A stretch of DNA of 64,000 bases from Candidatus Hydrothermarchaeum profundi (GTDB taxonomy: Archaea > Hydrothermarchaeota > Hydrothermarchaeia > Hydrothermarchaeales > Hydrothermarchaeaceae): the NCBI GenBank assembly GCA_002011125.2, contig MTMF02000009.1:774989-838988 (forward strand), read 5' to 3'. The notes beneath the pieces are model-generated. The model was not told where the DNA came from, ran no database searches, and worked only from the letters and a program-made list of their open reading frames with translations. Positions 50,601-59,525 of the stretch are shown here, one piece after another. The position numbers and the translations under genes were made by a program. Every line of letters begins with the position of its first letter. The first letter of the stretch is position 1.

Positions 50601-51764
50601 CTATTTTTTGGATATAGTCACAAAAATATTCTCCCGCTCAGGTGAAGTAGGAGAAGCCTTCAACACTAGGTCCGGGACTTCGTCTTCACTCACCTCAAAT
50701 AAGATAAGGTACTCTGCCTCGAGGTCACCTATCCCCATTTCGCTTTCTATCCTATTCAATTCGTACCCAAAGTTTCTTAGGCTTTCATCCAAGTCTTCTT
50801 CAGAGACCTTCCCAGCAGCTATAACTTTTTGAATCTCAGAAACATCTACGCTGAAGATTGTTTCAGTTTGCATACTTCTTCCCCCCGCGCTCCCTGCAAA
50901 GCTCCCTGGAAGGGTTCCCCAGCCTCCTGAAGATAATGGTGGTAAAGGAAATGTACTCATTGTCCCTTTTCCTTCTGCTCCTCCACCCGCCTCGGCTTTA
51001 GATTCTCTTTCCGTGAGAGATATCACCCCACTCTCCTTTCCCCTCATAATAGCAGTTACTACAGCATCTTTTGCTAATAAAGTAACATTCTCATCTTCTT
51101 TAAGCCAAATATTCACGATGTTCCCTGGCTCAGCCCATCCTCCAGCTTGTTCTCTGGTTAACCTAATTGGGAAATACTCTCTATAAAACTTGCCCACAGA
51201 TGCATCTTTAAGCTGTATATAGGATAACCGATCTATTGTCTCCAAAACCGTGGTATATCCTCTATAAATCTGTCCCTCGACTTCTATCTTTATATTCTCT
51301 GCGGGCATCAGCTCTTCAACTTTATCTTTCAAATATGACCGCCAAGCCTCTGTGGCAGGAGTGGCGACATCTATTGCACTAATCTGGGCAGTGGTTTTCG
51401 CTTTGTTCAGTTCATCAAGTAAAGACGCTTTTGCGGTAATATATACGGATGGTAAACCCAAGAAGGCGTTATTTATTTCTTTCAGTTTTTCAGACTTAGC
51501 CTGTAAAAAAGCTTGTTCGGCCGCTTTTTTAGCCGCTAGCTCAGCTTCTTTCCCCTCTTGCATTGGCTTATAGAGGAAGGTGTATCCTGCTAGAAACACA
51601 ACTCCTATTATGATAACTATGACTAATATTCCAACCCCCCTCGCCAATCTCCTTCTCCTCTCATCTTCAGGCGACGGTTCTTCGGGAGGAGGCTTTTCTT
51701 CTGGTGCACGCTTCCGTAGGGCCTCTAGTCTACCTACTATATCTTCTGGTTCCTTTTCGGCCAT
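50601..51764 (-). CDS. DUF515/CpaB-like membrane protein with SAF-type domain
   Basis: 387 residues: a charged N-terminal 40 residues, one membrane segment (about 43-65), a coiled-coil-like region (KEAELAAKKAAEQAFLQAKS) and a domain with YREYFPIRLTREQAGGWAEPGNIVNIWLKED, which matches the SAF/CpaB-type fold of Flp-pilus assembly proteins and the archaeal DUF515 family. A Gly/Ser-rich linker follows (LPPLSSGGWGTLPGSFAGSAGG). Given the type IV pilus operon 2 kb away, a role in pilus assembly is a reasonable inference. Confidence 0.7.
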   Translation of the reverse strand: MAEKEPEDIVGRLEALRKRAPEEKPPPEEPSPEDERRRRLARGVGILVIVIIIGVVFLAGYTFLYKPMQEGKEAELAAKKAAEQAFLQAKSEKLKEINNAFLGLPSVYITAKASLLDELNKAKTTAQISAIDVATPATEAWRSYLKDKVEELMPAENIKIEVEGQIYRGYTTVLETIDRLSYIQLKDASVGKFYREYFPIRLTREQAGGWAEPGNIVNIWLKEDENVTLLAKDAVVTAIMRGKESGVISLTERESKAEAGGGAEGKGTMSTFPLPPLSSGGWGTLPGSFAGSAGGRSMQTETIFSVDVSEIQKVIAAGKVSEEDLDESLRNFGYELNRIESEMGIGDLEAEYLILFEVSEDEVPDLVLKASPTSPERENIFVTISKK

Positions 51765-51892
51765 CTTTTCCTCCCTACTTCATCAAGGCGATTCTTATTT
51801 CACGCATATATATACTTTGCCCCGGTAATAACATTTTGAGAAACTCTATGGGCAGGTAGGTTATATGAATTATGTACGTAGTATATATATCC

Positions 51893-52648
51893 TTATATAC
51901 TGAAGATTTCTTTGAAACGTGATAATAGAGAATATTTTGGAGAATATCTTTTACCTATAAGGCCTGCAGCCAGCTTCATTACTTCTTGGGAGGACTTGGA
52001 TCTAGGGTATTTTATAACGAAGGGAGTCTCATAATGCAGTGCTTTTTTGACATTCTTATCATAGGGAATCTTACAAATCACATTGACATCCAAGGTAGCT
52101 TCGACTTCATGAACTTTTACCTCTTGGGGTGTATTCTCAACCATGTTCATAACTCCCCCTATAACTTTAGCTCCCATTCTCTCAGCCAGAATTTTCATCT
52201 TTAAAGCATCAGACACTGAACTCACTTCTGGAGATGTTACAATTAAGACCTCTTGTCCAGCGTCCATTACCATAGCGGCATCTCTCCCCGCGGGAGCATC
52301 TACTACAAGTATCTCTATATCCCGTGGAACTTCTTTTAATGCCGCCTTAAGCATTTCCATATTCTCTTCGTTAAACCCATTCAGAGTGATACCGGCCGGT
52401 ATCAGCTTAACCCCTCGCGGACCCTCAAACATAACGTCCTCTATGCTCAACTTATTCTGTAAAACATCTATCAATGCTACAGGAGGATTTTTAAGCCCCA
52501 TTATAATCTCTAAGTTCGCCATCACGATGTCTGCATCAAGCACAGCAACCCTCTTCCCTAGCATCGCTAATGCAACCGCTATATTCGCAGCCAAGGTAGT
52601 TTTCCCAACGCCGCCTTTCCCGCTGGCGACTACTATCACCCTGGTCAT
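51893..52648 (-). CDS. minD: MinD/ParA-type ATPase
   Basis: 251 residues. Deviant Walker A GKGGVGKTT, AVLDADIVMANLEIIMGL, VVDAPAGRD and a C-terminal amphipathic helix (YSLLSRFKEIFSI) typical of MinD membrane targeting. Such ATPases position division or surface machines; TadZ-like roles in pilus placement are possible given the pilus operon 1.3 kb away. Start overlaps the pgk stop by 4 bases. Confidence 0.9.
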   Translation of the reverse strand: MTRVIVVASGKGGVGKTTLAANIAVALAMLGKRVAVLDADIVMANLEIIMGLKNPPVALIDVLQNKLSIEDVMFEGPRGVKLIPAGITLNGFNEENMEMLKAALKEVPRDIEILVVDAPAGRDAAMVMDAGQEVLIVTSPEVSSVSDALKMKILAERMGAKVIGGVMNMVENTPQEVKVHEVEATLDVNVICKIPYDKNVKKALHYETPFVIKYPRSKSSQEVMKLAAGLIGKRYSPKYSLLSRFKEIFSI

Positions 52649-53856
52649 TTTCTGCGCCTCAATGCCTCTATTCCGGGAAGCTTTTCCCCGGCCAGAAAAG
52701 ATAAGGTAGCTTTTCCTCCCGTGCTAATGTAGGATATATCATTAATTAGCTTTAATTTCTTTGCTACTGCAGAGAGGTGGCCTCCTCCTAAGACTGAGAA
52801 ACAACGAGACTTCGCAACAGCCTTAACAAGCTCTTCTGTACCTAGAGCAAAGTCGCTTACTTCGAACATACCGCTTGGGCCATTCAATACAGCTATCTTA
52901 GCTTTTTTTATTATAGTTGAATATCTAGCAATAGTCTCAATACCTATATCCATTATTTTAAGGTCTGGAAGCTTATCCATTGGAGCCTCAAACCTCGCTC
53001 CATTTTTTAATAAAGCAAGGTCGACAGGTATCTCTATTTTCTCTCCATACTTTTCTAAAAGTTTTCTAGCTTCATCTACCAGCTCTAATAGACCCTTTTC
53101 CTCCAATATTTTCTTATTTTTACTGCCTATAGTGTATCCCTTTGCTGCTAAGAAAACCGTAGCCACCAGCCCTGCGGTTAATATCTTCTCTACTTTCCCG
53201 TTGTCAAGTAATCTTTCCATCACCTTCAAAGAATCTTTTACCTTTGCTCCCCCAAAGATAAAGACCGGATTTTCACGGTTGTTTAAAATTCTTGAGAGGG
53301 TTTTAACTTCTTTTTCCATGAGCTTTCCAGCGCAGCTAGGAAGGACATATGGGAAAGCAACAATGCTTGGCTGATTGCGGTGGGATACTGCAAAGGCATC
53401 ATTGATATAGAAATCAACATATGAGGAAAGTTTTCTAACCATTAATGTCTTACTTTGCTCCTTAGGGCTTTTTTTTATCACTGTGTCGCTTACTTCTTCA
53501 GAACATAGTCGAACATTCTCGAGCATCAGGACTTCGCCATTTTCTAGTTCAGAGATCGCTTTTCTAGCAGCTGACCCGAAGATATCATCTACGTATCTAA
53601 CTTTTAGTCTACTTATCTCCTGCAGTCTCCTAGCATGAGCCTCAAGAGTAGTAAAATCCTCTAGTCCGGGTCTACTTTGATGTGCAATTAGAATTGTTTT
53701 TCCAATACTCAGGCTTTTTATAGTAGGAATATGACTTCGGATCCTAGTATCGTCCAGTATCTCACTCGTTTTCGGATCGATTGGCGAATTTATATCTACC
53801 CTCACCAGTATTTTTTTATCCTCAAGATCTTGTTCATCAATAGTAGCGAACTCCAA
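52645..53856 (-). CDS. pgk: Phosphoglycerate kinase
   Basis: 403 residues. Family landmarks: KKILVRVDINSPID (usual VDFNVP replaced by VDINSPI), HQSRPG, RLCSEE, FINDAFAVSHRNQPS, GGAKVKDSLKVMERLL, NGPSGMFE and VLGGGHLSAVAKK (ATP site). It transfers phosphate from 1,3-bisphosphoglycerate to ADP in glycolysis or the reverse in gluconeogenesis. Leads the pgk-minD transcript; divergent from the pilus operon. Confidence 0.95.
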   Translation of the reverse strand: MEFATIDEQDLEDKKILVRVDINSPIDPKTSEILDDTRIRSHIPTIKSLSIGKTILIAHQSRPGLEDFTTLEAHARRLQEISRLKVRYVDDIFGSAARKAISELENGEVLMLENVRLCSEEVSDTVIKKSPKEQSKTLMVRKLSSYVDFYINDAFAVSHRNQPSIVAFPYVLPSCAGKLMEKEVKTLSRILNNRENPVFIFGGAKVKDSLKVMERLLDNGKVEKILTAGLVATVFLAAKGYTIGSKNKKILEEKGLLELVDEARKLLEKYGEKIEIPVDLALLKNGARFEAPMDKLPDLKIMDIGIETIARYSTIIKKAKIAVLNGPSGMFEVSDFALGTEELVKAVAKSRCFSVLGGGHLSAVAKKLKLINDISYISTGGKATLSFLAGEKLPGIEALRRRK

Positions 53857-53958
53857 GGTTTTCCACCGGAATCGTTTATTTTTTTCCTCTATATTATATT
53901 TTCCTAATAGAGAAGCGAATAATTTAATATATTTTAAGGTTTAATAATAGGGATAGAA

Positions 53959-56900
53959 ATGAATTACGACTTTTTAAGAAAAAAAGGTAAAAACGTCTAC
54001 ACTAATGGTGGAGAAGAAAAGATTGGCGGCCTTCTAGGCAAGCTCATGAAGAGGAGGATGAGGGAAGAAGACACTTTAAGCTCCATAGATATGGAGCTGG
54101 AAACCGAGATAGAGGGCGAGGTCATCGAGAGAGGAAAGGGATATAGTATTGTAAAAAAAGAAGGAGAAAAGACACTTTATTATATAGTCTACTTGCCTGA
54201 AATGGATGAGGAACGTAGAAGAGCTTTGAAAGAGATAGAGAGGCGAGCTATTAGCGAGATAGACATAGAGCCCGAGAGTATAGAGGATCCTTTGGAGAGG
54301 AAAGAGATTTTTACTAGGGAGGTGCGGTCTCTTATCGAAAAAGAATTCTCAGAGTTGCCTGAACATGAAAAAAAGGTCTATGCTAGGCTAATAGTCCAGG
54401 ACATGGTTGGCTACGGCTTGCTAGAGCCCCTGCTTGAAGACGACAATCTAGAAGAGGTGATGATTGTTGGCACGAAGAAGAGGGTTTATGTTTATCACAG
54501 GAAGCACGGTATGTGCAAGACGAACATTATATTCCAAGAAGATAGAGAAATAACCAGTATTATAGAGAGGATAGCTAGATCTGTAGGCAGAAGAATAGAT
54601 TTGAGTGCACCCTTATTAGATGCTAGGCTTCCTGATGGTAGCAGGGTCAACGCAACAATACCTCCTGTTTCTCTCACAGGCCCTTCTCTAACTATCAGAA
54701 AATTTAAAGCAGACCCCTTTACTGTTATTGATATAATGAATTTTAGAACAATGACACCTGAGCTGGCCGCCTTTCTTTGGTTGGTTGTAGAGGGATTTGG
54801 AGTGAAGCCGGCGAATATTTTGGTGTCAGGCGGTACTGGATCAGGAAAAACTACGACTCTGAATTGTTTAGGTTCTTTTATACCTCCTACGGATCGTGTT
54901 ATAAGCATAGAAGATACGGCTGAACTCCAGCTTCCCGTTGCGCATTGGGTAAGGTTGGAGACGAGGCCACCTAATATAGAGGGGAGAGGCGAAGTCAGCA
55001 TGGATATGCTCCTTAAGAATACTTTGAGGATGAGGCCTGATAGGATTATAGTTGGCGAGGTAAGGGGTAGTGAAGCATTAACACTTCTTGCGGCTATGAA
55101 TACAGGCCAGAGCGGGTGTCTAGGTACTCTCCACGCTAATACTGCGAGAGAAACTATTACTCGACTTACGAGTGCTCCTATGAATGTCCCCCTTGTGATG
55201 ATACCTTCTCTAAACTTAATTCTCATGCAAAATAGGTTTACTTACAAGGGAAAGGTAGTTAGGAGAATAACGGAAATCGCAGAAATTTCCGGTATTGAAA
55301 GAGATAGAGTTCAGCTAAACATAATATATGAGTGGGACCCTGTAGATGATACAGTGAAGCCGACAGGTTCTCCAAGCATAATGTTAAGAAAGATTGCTGA
55401 GCTGAGAGGCATTGAAGTAAGCGATGTGATTGAGGAAATAAAGAGAAGAGAAAAAGTATTAAGATATCTAATGAAGGAAGGCATAAGAAGCATTACTGAT
55501 GTTGGAAAATTAGTAAATGAGTATTATATTTCACCAGAGAGACTAATGGCTAAAGTAGAGGGGAGGGAAACAAAAGATAAAGCAAAGCGTAAGAGTAATA
55601 AAGGCTATGAGTTCCTAAGAGAAGTTCTTGAGGAAGAGGAAGAAATTAAGGAAATTGTAGAAGAGGGGGAAACCTATAGGATTGTTAGAGAGGAGGGAGA
55701 AAAAAATCCGAAATATATTGTGCCACTGCCTCACCTTACTTCAAGAGATAGGAGGATACTGGCCGAGATTGAAAAGAAAGCGATTAACGAGATAAAGGAA
55801 GATCCTTCTAATCTCGATAAAGAAGAAGCTCGAGTACTTTTCAGGAATAAGGTACTAGAGGTAATGAAAAGAGAATATCCGGGTATAGGTTCTTCTCGAA
55901 GGAAGGAACTTGCTGAACTTATTGTACAGAACATGGTTGGCTACGGCTTGCTGGAACCACTACTGGAGGAGGATGCTTTGGAGGAGATAATGGTTATTTC
56001 TCCAAACAGACCGGTTTATGTAAACCATAGAAAATATGGAACATGTAAGACTAATGTTTCCTTTAGCAATGATGAAGAAATAATGAGAATAATTGAGAAG
56101 ATAGCTAGCTCTGTGGGTAGAAGAATAGATAAAGCGACTCCCCTCCTGGACGCTAGGCTTCCTGATGGTAGCAGGGTCAACGCAACAATACCTCCAATAT
56201 CCATTATGGGGCCGACATTGACTATAAGAAAATTCAGGAAAAACCCACTAACAGTAGTTGACTTAGTGAAATTTAGAACTATAACATTAGAAGTTGCCAC
56301 TTACCTATGGATTATTGTAGAAGGCCTTGGAATAAAACCTGGAAATATACTTGTTGTTGGTGGGAGTGGTTGCGGTAAAACAACAACTCTAAATGTTCTT
56401 TGCTCATTTGTTCCAGATACAGATCGTGTTATAACCATAGAAGATACAGCCGAGCTTAACTTGCCGATTGAGCATTGTATAAAGCTTGAGACTAGACCAC
56501 CAAATGTAGAGGGGCAGGGTGAGGTTACTATGGATGATCTGGTCAAGAATACTTTGAGGATGAGGCCTGATAGGATTATAGTTGGAGAGGTAAGGGGGCC
56601 AGAAGCTAGAACTCTGTTTACTGCAATGAACACAGGCCATGATGGCTGTATGGGCACTCTTCACGCTAACTCTGCAGAAGAGACGATAATTAGGCTAACT
56701 AATCCCCCAATGAGTGTACCAGAGATTATGCTTCCTGCCCTCGATTTAATCTTGATGCAGAGCAAGATTTACCAAGAAGGCAAAACAATTAGAAGGATTA
56801 CAGAGGTCGCCGAGGTGTCGGGTGGAGAAGAGGGGAAAATATCCTTAAATAATGTGTTTAAATGGGATCCGAAAGCAGACTCTTTAAAAGCTACGGGATT

Positions 56901-57117
56901 GCCTAGCATTATAAAGCAAAGGCTTGCGAAGCTTAAGGGAATAAGTCTAGACGAATTAGAAAAAGAAGTTGAAAATAGAAAGAAAGTTTTGACGTGGATA
57001 GTGGAGAATAATATCAGAGAGGACTCAAAGATATATAACAAATATTACTCTGATCCAGAAGGTTTACTAAAAGAAATAGCAATAAAAGCCACAGCAGATG
57101 GAGGAGAGAATGCCTGA
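53959..57117 (+). CDS. Tandem-fused type II/IV secretion (GspE/TadA) ATPase, two complete copies
   Basis: 1052 residues made of two full ATPases in a row. Copy 1 covers about residues 40-540: Walker A GGTGSGKTT near 293, Walker B region DRIIVGEVRG near 361, His-box TLHANTARETITRL near 393. Copy 2 covers about 555-1050: Walker A GGSGCGKTT near 802, DRIIVGEVRG near 871, TLHANSAEETIIRL near 903. Each starts with an N1D-like helical part (EKKVYARLIVQDMVGYGLLEPLLE and RKELAELIVQNMVGYGLLEPLLE). These ATPases power assembly of archaeal type IV pili as hexamers. All motor motifs are intact in both halves. First gene of the pilus operon. Confidence 0.95.
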   Translation: MNYDFLRKKGKNVYTNGGEEKIGGLLGKLMKRRMREEDTLSSIDMELETEIEGEVIERGKGYSIVKKEGEKTLYYIVYLPEMDEERRRALKEIERRAISEIDIEPESIEDPLERKEIFTREVRSLIEKEFSELPEHEKKVYARLIVQDMVGYGLLEPLLEDDNLEEVMIVGTKKRVYVYHRKHGMCKTNIIFQEDREITSIIERIARSVGRRIDLSAPLLDARLPDGSRVNATIPPVSLTGPSLTIRKFKADPFTVIDIMNFRTMTPELAAFLWLVVEGFGVKPANILVSGGTGSGKTTTLNCLGSFIPPTDRVISIEDTAELQLPVAHWVRLETRPPNIEGRGEVSMDMLLKNTLRMRPDRIIVGEVRGSEALTLLAAMNTGQSGCLGTLHANTARETITRLTSAPMNVPLVMIPSLNLILMQNRFTYKGKVVRRITEIAEISGIERDRVQLNIIYEWDPVDDTVKPTGSPSIMLRKIAELRGIEVSDVIEEIKRREKVLRYLMKEGIRSITDVGKLVNEYYISPERLMAKVEGRETKDKAKRKSNKGYEFLREVLEEEEEIKEIVEEGETYRIVREEGEKNPKYIVPLPHLTSRDRRILAEIEKKAINEIKEDPSNLDKEEARVLFRNKVLEVMKREYPGIGSSRRKELAELIVQNMVGYGLLEPLLEEDALEEIMVISPNRPVYVNHRKYGTCKTNVSFSNDEEIMRIIEKIASSVGRRIDKATPLLDARLPDGSRVNATIPPISIMGPTLTIRKFRKNPLTVVDLVKFRTITLEVATYLWIIVEGLGIKPGNILVVGGSGCGKTTTLNVLCSFVPDTDRVITIEDTAELNLPIEHCIKLETRPPNVEGQGEVTMDDLVKNTLRMRPDRIIVGEVRGPEARTLFTAMNTGHDGCMGTLHANSAEETIIRLTNPPMSVPEIMLPALDLILMQSKIYQEGKTIRRITEVAEVSGGEEGKISLNNVFKWDPKADSLKATGLPSIIKQRLAKLKGISLDELEKEVENRKKVLTWIVENNIREDSKIYNKYYSDPEGLLKEIAIKATADGGENA

Positions 57118-58243
57118 AAATATATTACTAAAGATAATTGACAGGCTTGGCGAGAAAACCTTGACCGAAGCTGAAAGAGCATATAGAAGAGCAGCCGAGC
57201 TTTCTTTAGTCTTTAGGGAGCAAGATGAGGCTGCTAAAACACTATTAGAGAAAAGAAAAAAAGAGGAGGAAGAAAGGAAAAAAGCACTCGAGGATAGATT
57301 GTCAAAGATAAAAGATGCCGTGATTTTTGAAACGGAGGAAGAGGAACCTGAACTTCTGATTGAAAGAGAAGAACTTAAGGTTCCATTTTCAGCAAGGCTG
57401 GTGAACGTGATATCCGATATATTCTCCAAGTACTCAAAAGCACCAGCGTCCTTCTTTAAAGACATTCAAGAAGACCTATATAAGGCAAACATAATTATGC
57501 CGGCATCCAAATACATAGCTTTCTCTTTTGGAATAAGTATCATAGTAGGAATTGGTAGCGCTGTTTTATTCTCAATTTTATTAGGTAGTATAATAGGGAA
57601 TATCTCCGGCTGGCTGTTAGGACTCGTGCTTGGGTTTCCAACTTTTTTGTTCGTTCTTATGTTCTGCAAAATATATCCTCGTTCAAAGGTAAAATCGAGA
57701 TCGGATGCATTTAGCAGAGAATTACCCTTTGCTCTACGACATATGGCAACTCAACTGACATCGGGTTCTGGACTGCTGGAAACAATGCGCTCTGTTTCCC
57801 AAAGTGATTATGGAGTATTAAGCGAGGAATTCAGAAGGGCTATAATGGAAATAGAGAGAGGAGCCACGGTAGAAGAGGCCTATGAGAGAATGAATCTGCG
57901 TATTGACTCACCAGGGCTGAAAAAAGCTTCAAGGCAGATAATTTCTACTCTTAGAACCGGAGGAAACCTTGCGAATACGCTTAAGATCATAGCAGAGGAA
58001 GTGGCGACTGAGATGAGAATGAAACTTAAGGACTTTATTCAGATGCTTAACACTTTTTCGATGATGTATATGTTTATTGTAGTTGTTGCCCCGGTATTGA
58101 TTACAACTCTGATTATCGCAATGGGCATCGCGATGGGTGGGTTACCTATGCCTCCTCAAATGATGTGGCTACTATATATTGTATTTTTTGGCATCTCCCT
58201 CTACATGTCATTTATGGTTAAAAGATTCGAGCCTAAGGTGTAA
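57098..58243 (+). CDS. TadB/GspF-type pilus assembly membrane protein
   Basis: 381 residues; an alternative ATG at 57110 follows GGAGGAG very closely. A soluble, highly charged N-terminal 130 residues precede two GspF-type (T2SSF) membrane regions: RELPFALRHMATQLTSGSGLLETMRSVSQSDYGVLSEEF is the cytoplasmic four-helix bundle. The protein is a platform on which the ATPase acts. Overlaps the ATPase gene by 20 bases. Confidence 0.88.
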   Translation: MEERMPENILLKIIDRLGEKTLTEAERAYRRAAELSLVFREQDEAAKTLLEKRKKEEEERKKALEDRLSKIKDAVIFETEEEEPELLIEREELKVPFSARLVNVISDIFSKYSKAPASFFKDIQEDLYKANIIMPASKYIAFSFGISIIVGIGSAVLFSILLGSIIGNISGWLLGLVLGFPTFLFVLMFCKIYPRSKVKSRSDAFSRELPFALRHMATQLTSGSGLLETMRSVSQSDYGVLSEEFRRAIMEIERGATVEEAYERMNLRIDSPGLKKASRQIISTLRTGGNLANTLKIIAEEVATEMRMKLKDFIQMLNTFSMMYMFIVVVAPVLITTLIIAMGIAMGGLPMPPQMMWLLYIVFFGISLYMSFMVKRFEPKV

Positions 58244-58248
58244 AAAAT

Positions 58249-59190
58249 ATGGCTAAAAAGCTTTCAAACATGCTGAAGAAGATAAGGGTTCCGAAGTTCC
58301 TAGTGCCTGCAAGGTTTGTTAGACGTATGGATATACTCTTACTTAACGCTAAGATATCTTTCTCAGCTCGGGAGTGGATGGGGATATTCGCATTAACATC
58401 TTTTATATTATTCGTTCTAGGGTCATTGCTAGCGTCTCTTTTAGTTGGTGTCATTCTCTTCGGTGTGGGTATGGGGCTTATGATAATCATCCCCAGACTA
58501 CAAGCTGATAAAAGGAAGGGGCAAATAGAAGAATCATTACCAGACGCTCTACATCATATGTCTGTTGCAATAAGGACAGGATTAGTGCTTGAGAGCGTGA
58601 TACAAGAAATATCTGAGGCCGAGTATGGAGCGTTATCTGATGAGTTCTCTCAGATAGTACTGGAGATGCGTAGAGGAAGGCCCTTAAAGGATGCTCTTCT
58701 AGCATTTTCAAAGAGGACGGGTTCTAAAGAAGTTGAGAGGGCGGTTAGGCTTTTATTGGAAGGAGTGGAGTCCGGGGGTCCAATTTCTGAGGTGTTGGAT
58801 GAGGTATCAGAGGATATGAGAGCAGTTAGGATGGTTCAAAGGGAAAGGAAAACAGCAACTTCGCAGCAAGTGTCATTCCTTGCTATGGCATCGCTTATGG
58901 CGGGTCCCTTCGTGATGGGGGTCGTAGCTTCTCTACCGGATATTATGGTTCAATCGACTGCAGGAATAGGAGTTGGATTGAGTCTCCCTATAGATGAGGT
59001 AAATACTGTGGTTAATGCACTATCATTTTATGTGGTGGCGCAGGCTTGCAGTGCTGCAATAATGATGGGTGTAGTTATGTATGGCGACTTTAAGAAGGGC
59101 TTTAAGTTCATGATACCGATGGGGGCAGCAGCGTTTATTGTTTATAACCTTATAAAATTCATAATGCCTGGCATGGTTGCAGCATTTTAA
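58249..59190 (+). CDS. TadC/GspF-type pilus assembly membrane protein
   Basis: 313 residues, starting 5 bases after the previous gene. EESLPDALHHMSVAIRTGLVLESVIQEISEAEYGALSDEF and VRLLLEGVESGGPISEVLDEVSEDM are the GspF helical bundles, flanked by membrane segments at both ends. It pairs with the preceding protein as the second half of the inner-membrane platform. Confidence 0.88.
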   Translation: MAKKLSNMLKKIRVPKFLVPARFVRRMDILLLNAKISFSAREWMGIFALTSFILFVLGSLLASLLVGVILFGVGMGLMIIIPRLQADKRKGQIEESLPDALHHMSVAIRTGLVLESVIQEISEAEYGALSDEFSQIVLEMRRGRPLKDALLAFSKRTGSKEVERAVRLLLEGVESGGPISEVLDEVSEDMRAVRMVQRERKTATSQQVSFLAMASLMAGPFVMGVVASLPDIMVQSTAGIGVGLSLPIDEVNTVVNALSFYVVAQACSAAIMMGVVMYGDFKKGFKFMIPMGAAAFIVYNLIKFIMPGMVAAF

Positions 59191-59218
59191 GGACCAAAAC
59201 AAATATGTCTATCTTTTA

Positions 59219-59234
59219 TTAACAATTTTGTTAA
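59219..59234. promoter_or_regulatory. Palindrome in the pilin promoter region
   Basis: TTAACAATTTTGTTAA (arms TTAACAA and TTGTTAA) lies 70 bases before the pilin start, upstream of a TATA-like ATTATAG. A strong GGAGG ribosome site directly precedes the ATG. It may serve as operator or as terminator of the upstream operon. Confidence 0.4.
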
Positions 59235-59304
59235 CAACACCTTTTTATTATAGTTACATCCTAATATATTAAGTCCTCAAAATAAGGGGAAAGGAGGCTG
59301 ATAA

Positions 59305-59511
59305 ATGTTTAGAAAATTTTTAAGAGAGGAGAAAGCTCAAGGAGCCATTGAATACATTCTGCTTGCCGGTGGTATCATTGTGGCTGCGGTAGTTATATTC
59401 GCTATATACTCAAGCATGACGAAAAGCGCAGCTACTAAATTAAATCAGTCTGTTGGAGCCAAAGCTGAAGAAATGGCTAATATAATTAATCAACAGAATT
59501 TAACTGGGTAA
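59305..59511 (+). CDS. Class III signal peptide type IV pilin
   Basis: 68 residues: a basic leader MFRKFLREEKA, the class III motif QGAIEYILLAGG (EppA-type cleavage before Q), a hydrophobic segment and a short helical tail. This is the structural subunit assembled by the preceding ATPase and GspF proteins, or a minor pilin. An AAAGGAGG ribosome site 9 bases before the ATG indicates high expression, and the separate promoter fits a subunit needed in excess. Confidence 0.92.
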   Translation: MFRKFLREEKAQGAIEYILLAGGIIVAAVVIFAIYSSMTKSAATKLNQSVGAKAEEMANIINQQNLTG

Positions 59512-59525
59512 TTAATTACCCAGTT
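59502..59525. terminator. Perfect 24-base palindrome across two convergent stop codons
   Basis: AACTGGGTAATT followed by AATTACCCAGTT forms a perfect hairpin; a short T-run follows on the plus side. It includes the pilin TAA (59509-59511) and the stop of the opposite-strand membrane protein gene (59516-59518), making both proteins end in ...TG. A bidirectional terminator is the simplest reading. Confidence 0.65.

Noticed and set aside
54495-55226. Long minus-strand frame of 243 codons inside the tandem ATPase
   Set aside because: It is a shadow of the strongly supported plus-strand ATPase and lacks any recognisable motif; a matching shadow appears in the second copy.
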